A DNA stretch of 64,000 bases from Agromyces albus (lineage in GTDB: Bacteria > Actinomycetota > Actinomycetes > Actinomycetales > Microbacteriaceae). The notes beneath the pieces are model-generated. The model had not been told where the DNA came from and made no database searches. It saw nothing but the letters and a program-made list of their open reading frames with translations. Below are positions 60,933 through 64,000 of the stretch, one piece after another. How positions within the stretch are numbered: the first letter of the stretch is position 1; each line of letters starts with the position of its first letter. Position numbers and translations under genes: made by a program. The stretch spans positions 3,720,001 to 3,784,000 of the forward strand of contig NZ_JAUSWX010000001.1 in assembly GCF_030815405.1 (NCBI RefSeq), in the 5' to 3' direction.

Positions 60933-61691
60933 CTACCCGCGGATCTCGATCTGCACCGGGAACTCGTTCTCAACGCTGCCGTCCGCCGCGCTCAGGTTGT
61001 ACGCCACCACGTCGTACAGCCCCGGCTGGATGTCTGCCGGCAGCGTCAGGCTCGAGCTGAAGTTCGAGTGCTCGCAGCACGCGTCCGCAAGCACCGGCAG
61101 CGTGGCGACCGCCGTGCCCGAGGCGTCTCGCACGTCGACGTTGAGCGCGGCTTCGAAGACCGCCGCCAGGCCCGTCAAGAACACGACGCCGCCGGGCTCA
61201 TACACCTGGCCGCACGTGGGACTCGTGAGGAAGATCGGCGGTCGATCGGGCGCGATCGTGATCGGGTACTCGACGAGGTCGATCACCGAGCCGTCCTCCG
61301 CGCTGTGCGCAAACGCCCGCAGCATGACCGGCAGGTCGTTCACCTCAGGAGGAAAGGCGAGCGTGCCCTCCCACGTGCCCGGGGTTCCGCTCCCCGATGT
61401 CGCCGTGAGATGGCGCACGCAGGCCACGATGCCCGCTTCGTCCACGACTTCGATGGTCAGGGCGGCCTCGAAGGTGTTCGACTCGCCGCTGACCGTGAAC
61501 GGAACAGAGACGGTCGCTCCCTCCGCGGGACTCGCGATCACGATCGCCGGGCCCGCCGTCGTCTCTGGGGAACTCGGCGTCGGTGCACCGGTTGGCGAGG
61601 CTGTCGGGGACGGGCCGGAACCCGGTGAGCACGACGTCAGCGCCGCCGCGGCCACAAGGGTCGCGAGCGCCAGCGTGCCTCGAATGAACAT
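60933..61691 (-). CDS. Lipoprotein with two Gmad2 immunoglobulin-like domains
   Basis: A 252-residue secreted lipoprotein. Signal: FIRGTLALATLVAAAAL followed by lipobox TSC at about residue 21. A Pro/Thr/Ser-rich linker (SPTASPTGAPTPSSPE) leads to two Gmad2 domains with the repeated pattern IVIASPAEGATVSVPFTVSG and a later IFLTSPTCGQVYEPGGVVFLTG, each followed by FEAAL. Such domains are linked to bacterial sporulation and spore germination in firmicutes and to cell envelope in actinobacteria. The function here is unknown. GGAGCGAAGG lies upstream of the ATG. Confidence 0.85.
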   Translation of the reverse strand: MFIRGTLALATLVAAAALTSCSPGSGPSPTASPTGAPTPSSPETTAGPAIVIASPAEGATVSVPFTVSGESNTFEAALTIEVVDEAGIVACVRHLTATSGSGTPGTWEGTLAFPPEVNDLPVMLRAFAHSAEDGSVIDLVEYPITIAPDRPPIFLTSPTCGQVYEPGGVVFLTGLAAVFEAALNVDVRDASGTAVATLPVLADACCEHSNFSSSLTLPADIQPGLYDVVAYNLSAADGSVENEFPVQIEIRG

Positions 61692-61791
61692 GCGCGGGAT
61701 CGCCTTCGCTCCTGTTCGGAGCGTACTCCCGCGAGACCCGGATGCACCCGGCCGGCGACACATCGTTGCGGGGACGTAACCCCCGAGGCTG

Positions 61792-63228
61792 CTAGGGCTG
61801 GGTGCCCCGAGCCGCCCACCAGGCGCGCAGGCGCTCGGCCGCGGCATCCGCACCGATCGGGCCCTCGTCGAGCCGCAACTCGAGCAGGAAGCGGTACGCC
61901 TCGCCCACGACGGGGCCGGGCGGCACGTCGAGCAGCGCCATGATCTGCTGGCCATCGAGCTCGGGACGCACCGCGGCGAGCTCCTCCTCTTCGGCAAGCA
62001 CGGCGATGCGCGCCTCGAGGTCGTCGTACGCGAATCCAAGTCGATCGGCCTTGCGCCGGTTGCGGGTCGTGACGTCGGCCCTCGTCAGGATGTGCAGGCG
62101 TTCGAGCTGGTCGCCGGCGTCGCGAACGTAGCGGCGCACGGCGGAGTCGCTCCACGCGGCATCCGCGTACCCGAAGAACCGCAGGTGCAGCTCGATGAGC
62201 CGTGAAACCGCTGCGATCGTGTCGTTGTCGAAGCGCAGGTCGCGCAGGCGCTTGCGTGCGAGCTTCGCTCCGACGACGTCGTGGTGGTGGAACGAGACCA
62301 CGCCGCCCGGCTCGAGCCGCCGGGTGGCCGGCTTGCCGATGTCGTGCAGCAACGCCGCGAGGCGCACGATGAGGTCGGGGGAGTCGAGGTTGCCCCGCGA
62401 GATCTCGTAGTCGATCGCCTGGTCGAGCACCGTGAGGCTGTGCTCGTAGACGTCTTTGTGATGGTGGTGCTCGTCGATCTCGAGGCTGAGTGCCGGCAGT
62501 TCGGGCAGCACCCGCTCGGCGAGGCCCGATTCCACCAGCAGACGGATGCCGCCGCGGGGCGACCCCGTGAGCAGCAGCTTCGACAGCTCATCGCGAACCC
62601 GCTCGGCCGAGATGCGCTCGATCGCACCCGCGAGGGTGGACATCGCCGCGCGGGTGTCGTCGTCGAGGGAGAACCCGAGTTGCGACGAGAACCGGGCCGC
62701 TCGGAGCATCCGGAGCGGATCGTCTCCGAACGATTGCTCGGGGGTCGCGGGCGTGCGCAGGACGCCAGCGACGAGGTCTTCGACGCCGCCCGAGGGATCG
62801 ACGAGGGTCAGTTGCGGCAATCGCAGGGCGAGCGCGTTGACGGTGAAGTCGCGGCGGGTGAGGTCGCCCTCGAGGCTCGATCCGAAGACGACCTCGGGCT
62901 TGCGCGAGGCACCGTCGTATGAGTCGGCGCGGTACGTGGTGATCTCGACGGTCTCGCCGGCGATCTTCGCGCCGATCGTGCCGAACGCGCGCCCGATGTC
63001 CCAATGGGCTTCGGCGATGGGCTTCACGATGGCGAGGATCTCGTCGGGCGTCGCGTCGGTCGTGAAGTCGAGGTCCCTCACCGCACGCCCGAGGAAGGCG
63101 TCGCGCACCGGACCGCCGACGAGGGCGAGCTCGTGGCCGCCGGCTTCGAACGCCGCGGCGAGTCGGGCGACGGTCGGCGAAGCAGCCAGCTCACCGAGCC
63201 GATCGAGTGCCGCAGCGACAGTCTGCAT
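61792..63228 (-). CDS. cca: CCA tRNA nucleotidyltransferase
   Basis: A 478-residue class II CCA-adding enzyme with an HD domain. The head has the nucleotidyltransferase motif ALVGGPVRDAFLGRAVRDLDFTTDA (GGxVRD, DxD), then RRDFTVNALALRLP and DPLRMLRAARFSSQLGF, and the HD part has LRLAALLHDIGKPATRRLEPGGVVSFHHHDVVGAKLAR. It adds the 3' CCA end to tRNAs. I chose the ATG at 63226-63228, with TAACAT 7 bases ahead; an ATG at 63235-63237 is the alternative. It is divergent from the DUF6049 gene, an arrangement usual near the origin in actinobacteria. Confidence 0.94.
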   Translation of the reverse strand: MQTVAAALDRLGELAASPTVARLAAAFEAGGHELALVGGPVRDAFLGRAVRDLDFTTDATPDEILAIVKPIAEAHWDIGRAFGTIGAKIAGETVEITTYRADSYDGASRKPEVVFGSSLEGDLTRRDFTVNALALRLPQLTLVDPSGGVEDLVAGVLRTPATPEQSFGDDPLRMLRAARFSSQLGFSLDDDTRAAMSTLAGAIERISAERVRDELSKLLLTGSPRGGIRLLVESGLAERVLPELPALSLEIDEHHHHKDVYEHSLTVLDQAIDYEISRGNLDSPDLIVRLAALLHDIGKPATRRLEPGGVVSFHHHDVVGAKLARKRLRDLRFDNDTIAAVSRLIELHLRFFGYADAAWSDSAVRRYVRDAGDQLERLHILTRADVTTRNRRKADRLGFAYDDLEARIAVLAEEEELAAVRPELDGQQIMALLDVPPGPVVGEAYRFLLELRLDEGPIGADAAAERLRAWWAARGTQP

Positions 63229-63415
63229 GCTCCCCATGTTAAGCGGCGCGTGGGGCGCGCTCCGTGACGGTGACATCGCGCTGGGCCGGCGCCGATGAGG
63301 GAGCGGAAGGCCGGCGAGCTGCTGCCTCCGTGTCGGCGGCGCCCGTGGCGCCTGCCTGTGGATGGCCTGTGGACGTCGAGTGGGCGCCTCAGTGGCACGC
63401 AATAGAATCGCCTGC

Positions 63416-64000
63416 ATGGTGGCCGAGTCGAACCCTGCGCGTCGACACCACCGCCGACCGCAGCGGGCCACGGATGCCGCGGAGCCCGCCACCTCGAGCG
63501 GCGCCTCGAGCGGCAACTCGACCCTCTCGCCTCGCCCTCGACGGCGTCGGGCAGCCCTCATCGGGCTCGCCGCCGCGGCAGCCGTCGCCGTCGTCGCTGC
63601 ACCCCTCGCCGCGAATGCAGGGGCCGTCCTCGAGCCCGAGTTCCCGTTCGTCTCCGTTCACGACTCCGGCGTCTCGCTCATCAGCTCCGGGTCATCGAGC
63701 GAGGGCACCGCCGCTGCCGCGCAGGAGCGCGCGGGCCAAGCCGCGCCCACCGACGAAGGCGGCATCGCCGTGCACGTCGCCCCCACGATCGGCACCACAC
63801 TCACGCCCGGAGCCCCGGTCACCGTCTCGGTCGAGATCGAGAACGCCACGGCGGAGTCGCTTGCCGCGGCCACCGTGCGGCTGACGCGTTCGGCCGACGC
63901 GATCGACGAGGTCGCCGAGCTCGACGCGTGGGTGGCCGCCGCCGCCGGCGACGAGGCCGGCTCCCCCGACGCATCCGACGCGGCGGAGGTGGTGCTCGGC
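63416..64000 (+). CDS. DUF6049 family exported protein (partial, runs off right edge)
   Basis: The visible 195 residues begin with a basic N-terminus (MVAESNPARRHHRRPQRATDA), an Arg-rich patch (SPRPRRRRAALIGLAAAAAVAVVAAPLAANAGA, membrane segment at about 46-68), then VTVSVEIENATAESLAAATVRLT, an Ig-like start. This fits the large DUF6049 proteins found upstream of murJ (mviN) in actinobacteria, which are probably part of the cell-wall assembly machinery. TAGAAT lies 7 bases before the ATG, so a leaderless start is likely. The rest lies beyond the window. Confidence 0.8.
   Translation, partial: MVAESNPARRHHRRPQRATDAAEPATSSGASSGNSTLSPRPRRRRAALIGLAAAAAVAVVAAPLAANAGAVLEPEFPFVSVHDSGVSLISSGSSSEGTAAAAQERAGQAAPTDEGGIAVHVAPTIGTTLTPGAPVTVSVEIENATAESLAAATVRLTRSADAIDEVAELDAWVAAAAGDEAGSPDASDAAEVVLG

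Noticed and set aside
1..64000. Mobile elements, CRISPR arrays, prophage or tRNA genes
   Set aside because: No transposase, integrase, regularly spaced repeat array, phage structural gene or cloverleaf was recognised. The 'phage holin' name at 42392 refers to a chromosomal membrane protein family only.

Overview
This window is a high-GC, gene-dense stretch of actinobacterial chromosome. Protein sequences and gene order best fit the family Microbacteriaceae (Agromyces or Microbacterium-like), which is inference from sequence style rather than from a database match. The block rpsF-ssb-rpsR-rplI-dnaB, and a CCA-adding enzyme divergent from a DUF6049 protein at the right edge, are normally close to the replication origin in actinobacteria, so the right end is probably origin-proximal. 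I saw no phage, insertion sequence, CRISPR array, tRNA or rRNA.

Layout. 1-9.8 kb: a sugar ABC importer (the second permease runs off the left edge) with a divergent LacI regulator and visible operators; a LacI plus Gfo/Idh/MocA pair; an Lrp regulator divergent from a citrulline hydrolase-like gene; an ECF sigma factor with a membrane-anchored partner. 9.8-23 kb: an in-frame fusion of a short-chain dehydrogenase with a glycogen-debranching-type glycosidase, a DUF2231 protein, a DeoR regulator, a RibD-like reductase, a beta-lactamase-fold protein that lacks its catalytic residues, a Pif1-like helicase, gluconokinase, and a CopD-CtaG fusion. 23-24.2 kb: HU and the cysteine-free ribosomal proteins S14, L33 and L28. 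24.4-28.6 kb: a LacI-ThuA-Gfo/Idh-Gfo/Idh operon, with one dehydrogenase broken by a frameshift. 28.7-31.9 kb: a ProVWX/OpuA compatible-solute importer. 32.3-36.4 kb: a Zur-ZnuBBCA zinc importer with a Zur-like box.

36.6-42.3 kb: two GNAT paralogues (one truncated) and a branched-chain 2-oxoacid dehydrogenase E1-alpha/E1-beta/E2 set behind an aminotransferase. 42.4-46.7 kb: a holin-like membrane protein, an alpha/beta-hydrolase paired with a small WXG-like helical protein, a tyrosine phosphatase and purB. 46.9-50.8 kb: small membrane proteins and a three-subunit proton-translocating transhydrogenase. 51-56.7 kb: an IclR-controlled aromatic hydroxylase and a PadR-controlled ABC efflux operon. 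57-64 kb: dnaB, a DnaA-box cluster, the rpsF operon, a Gmad2 lipoprotein, the CCA-adding enzyme and a partial DUF6049 protein.

Most operons show 4-base ATGA/GTGA stop-start overlaps, so translational coupling is the rule. Many genes lack a Shine-Dalgarno sequence but have a TANNNT hexamer 6-8 bases before the start codon, which suggests frequent leaderless transcription. The strongest leads are the dehydrogenase-debranching fusion, the catalytically dead beta-lactamase-like lipoprotein, a near-palindrome shared by the zinc importer and the cysteine-free ribosomal protein operon, the DnaA-box cluster ahead of dnaB, matched operators for the IclR regulator and its neighbouring hydroxylase, and a strongly over-represented GGATGCC word across the whole window.
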